Shown here: in pieces, positions 13,210 to 14,408 of the stretch
Layout of the letters: each line of letters begins with the position of its first letter
Numbering within the stretch: the first letter of the stretch is position 1
Origin: Mariprofundaceae bacterium
GTDB taxonomy: Bacteria > Pseudomonadota > Zetaproteobacteria > Mariprofundales > Mariprofundaceae
Assembly: GCA_027018975.1 (NCBI GenBank)
Contig: JALUXN010000121.1
Span: forward strand, 1 to 14,408
Direction of reading: 5' to 3'
Length of the DNA stretch: 14,408 bases
The notes under the pieces: generated by a model
Databases searched by the model: none
Told to the model about the DNA's origin: nothing
What the model saw: the letters and a program-made list of their open reading frames with translations, nothing else
Program-made: the position numbers and the translations under genes

Positions 13210-14163
13210 ATGAGTGTTGCGTTGCGACTTGAGTCGCTGGATGCGTCGCTGCTTCAGCAGTTGTGCGGCGCCGATAATTGGGTGATCCATCGTGTCGAGG
13301 CGGCTTTTCAGGTCTGCTTCAGCGGCCAGCCGGGAGCGTGGCAGATCGAGGGGGATGCGGCAGCGGCAGCAGCGCAGGCGATGCGGCGCTTGCTCAAGCG
13401 GCTGCATGATGGCAAGGCGCTGGCGCCTGTCGATGTTGAGGGTGTGTTGCGTGACGATGCGGCCGGTGGCGATGTGGTCGAGGCGGAAGATCATGACGTG
13501 ATGATCGCCGGACGGCGCAAAATCAGCGGTAAAACAGCCAACCAGCGCCACTATCTGCGTCAAATGCAGGCGCACACCTTGACGCTGGCGGTCGGTCCGG
13601 CCGGCTCCGGTAAGACCTATCTGGCGGTGGCCGCGGCAGTGGCGGCGATGAACAGCAACCGGGTCGAGCGGATCATCCTCACCCGTCCGGCCGTCGAGGC
13701 GGGCGAGCGACTCGGTTTCCTCCCCGGTGATATGCAGCAGAAGGTGGATCCTTACCTGCGCCCGCTCTATGACGCGATGGCCGATATGCTCGGCGTCGAA
13801 AAGATGAACGCGCTGCTGGAGCAGGGGCGTATCGAGGTGGCACCGTTGGCCTACATGCGCGGCCGCACGCTCAACGATGCTTTTATTATTCTCGATGAGG
13901 CGCAGAACACCACGCGCGAACAGATGAAAATGTTTCTCACTCGCCTCGGCTTCGGTTCGAAGATGGTGGTCACCGGCGATGTGACGCAGGTCGATCTGCC
14001 GCGCCACCAGCAGAGCGGCCTGCTGCACGCCTTGCGGGTGCTTGACCGCGTCGGCGATATCGCCCTCTGCCGCCTGAGCAGCCGCGATGTGGTACGCCAT
14101 CAGCTGGTCGAGCAGATCGTCAATGCCTATGAAGATCGGGAGGGGCAGCCGGATCATGATTGA
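13210..14163 (+). CDS. ybeZ: PhoH-like ATPase (YbeZ)
   Basis: This 317-residue P-loop protein belongs to the PhoH family found beside ybeY, linked to RNA metabolism and ribosome maturation. It has an N-terminal KH-like region (about 1-100), Walker A GPAGSGKT (129-136), RIILTRPAVEAGERLGFLPG (154-173), Walker B FIILDEAQN (225-233) and the sensor-like VVTGDVTQ (253-260). E. coli YbeZ has 346 residues. The start ATG at 13210 has only a weak ribosome-binding site, and its first residues MSVALRLE suit the family. Its 3' end overlaps ybeY by 8 bases, consistent with an operon and with a joint function. Confidence 0.93.
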   Translation: MSVALRLESLDASLLQQLCGADNWVIHRVEAAFQVCFSGQPGAWQIEGDAAAAAAQAMRRLLKRLHDGKALAPVDVEGVLRDDAAGGDVVEAEDHDVMIAGRRKISGKTANQRHYLRQMQAHTLTLAVGPAGSGKTYLAVAAAVAAMNSNRVERIILTRPAVEAGERLGFLPGDMQQKVDPYLRPLYDAMADMLGVEKMNALLEQGRIEVAPLAYMRGRTLNDAFIILDEAQNTTREQMKMFLTRLGFGSKMVVTGDVTQVDLPRHQQSGLLHALRVLDRVGDIALCRLSSRDVVRHQLVEQIVNAYEDREGQPDHD

Positions 14164-14408
14164 GCTGCTGATGGATGATGATCTGGAAGACAATCTGGAT
14201 AGCGGCGATTCGGCGCAGGAGTGCGCTGAATTCGATGCCGAAGCGATGCGTGCTGCTGTGGTGGCGGCGTGTCGCGTCGCTGGTATGGCGGCGACTGCCG
14301 ATGCCATCACGCTCTGCATCCGCTTGGCTGGCGACGAGGCGGTGCAGGCGTTGAACAGCCAATGGCGCGGCAAGGATCGCGTCACCGATGTGCTATCCTT
14401 CCCGATGC
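14156..14408 (+). CDS. ybeY: Endoribonuclease/rRNA maturation factor YbeY, N-terminal part (runs off the right edge)
   Basis: The visible 84 residues show LCIRLAGDEAVQALNSQWRG, then KDRVTDVLSFP, the signature of YbeY. This metal-dependent RNase takes part in 16S rRNA 3' end maturation and ribosome quality control. The histidine metal-binding motif lies beyond the window. The ATG at 14156 overlaps phoH by 8 bases and has an AGGGG run about 10 bases upstream; an ATG at 14171 is a weaker alternative. An acidic N-terminal stretch (MDDDLEDNLDSGDSAQE) precedes the conserved part. Confidence 0.92.
   Translation, partial: MIELLMDDDLEDNLDSGDSAQECAEFDAEAMRAAVVAACRVAGMAATADAITLCIRLAGDEAVQALNSQWRGKDRVTDVLSFPM

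Noticed and set aside
13010..13213. 67-codon plus-strand frame in the prk-phoH spacer
   Set aside because: No ribosome-binding site, no recognisable content, and it overlaps the phoH start.
13180..14385. 401-codon minus-strand frame
   Set aside because: Antisense shadow of phoH and ybeY, both with clear family signatures.
1..14408. CRISPR array, tRNA or rRNA genes, phage or toxin-antitoxin genes
   Set aside because: No regularly spaced direct repeats, no tRNA cloverleaf or rRNA-like segments were seen, and all sizeable frames are explained by known families apart from the degenerate ABC-like gene.

Overview
The window is chromosomal DNA from a proteobacterium, most likely an autotroph. The GC-rich coding regions hold typical gamma/beta-proteobacterial housekeeping genes (zapD-yacG pair, YceF-type Maf, YheS-type ABC-F ATPase, PhoH/YbeY pair) and a class I, proteobacterial-type phosphoribulokinase, the signature enzyme of the Calvin cycle. 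The lineage (a chemolithoautotrophic gamma-, beta- or zetaproteobacterium) is an inference from gene content and cannot be settled from this sequence.

Layout. (1) 1-6727, minus strand: a biotin operon read as bioF, bioH, bioC, bioD, followed by a beta-carbonic anhydrase (can) and then the 5' part of a yheS-like ABC-F gene that runs off the left edge. bioF/bioH and bioH/bioC overlap by 4 bases and bioD/can by 14. Only bioC/bioD are separated, by 161 bases that hold a REP-like double hairpin. (2) 501-2529, plus strand: a complete-looking group II intron, with an endonuclease-less reverse transcriptase/maturase in domain IV and recognisable domains V and VI. It is inserted antisense at the very 3' end of can. 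(3) About 6747-12053, plus strand: comF, grxC, a short thiI without rhodanese domain, a degenerate ABC-ATPase-like gene, zapD, yacG, yceF/maf and a TauE/SafE permease, ended by a strong hairpin at 12070-12099. (4) 12120-12992, minus strand: phosphoribulokinase. (5) 13210 to the right edge, plus strand: phoH-like ybeZ overlapping the start of ybeY.

How the genes fit together. BioC and BioH open and close the methyl-ester disguise used to build pimeloyl-ACP. BioF makes KAPA and BioD closes the ureido ring with CO2. bioA and bioB are not in the window. The carbonic anhydrase translationally coupled to bioD interconverts CO2 and bicarbonate, the substrates of BioD, of biotin carboxylases and, indirectly, of the Calvin cycle for which the phosphoribulokinase makes the CO2 acceptor. 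The plus-strand run is a mixed housekeeping cluster (thiol/disulfide exchange, tRNA thiolation, division, nucleotide-pool sanitation).

The most unusual items are the ABC-family protein whose catalytic motifs are all replaced in an intact frame (9031-9630), and the group II intron. The intron restores a stop codon for the gene it enters, appears to have entered a bulged hairpin, and carries an enlarged domain VI. No clearly new multi-gene system was recognised.
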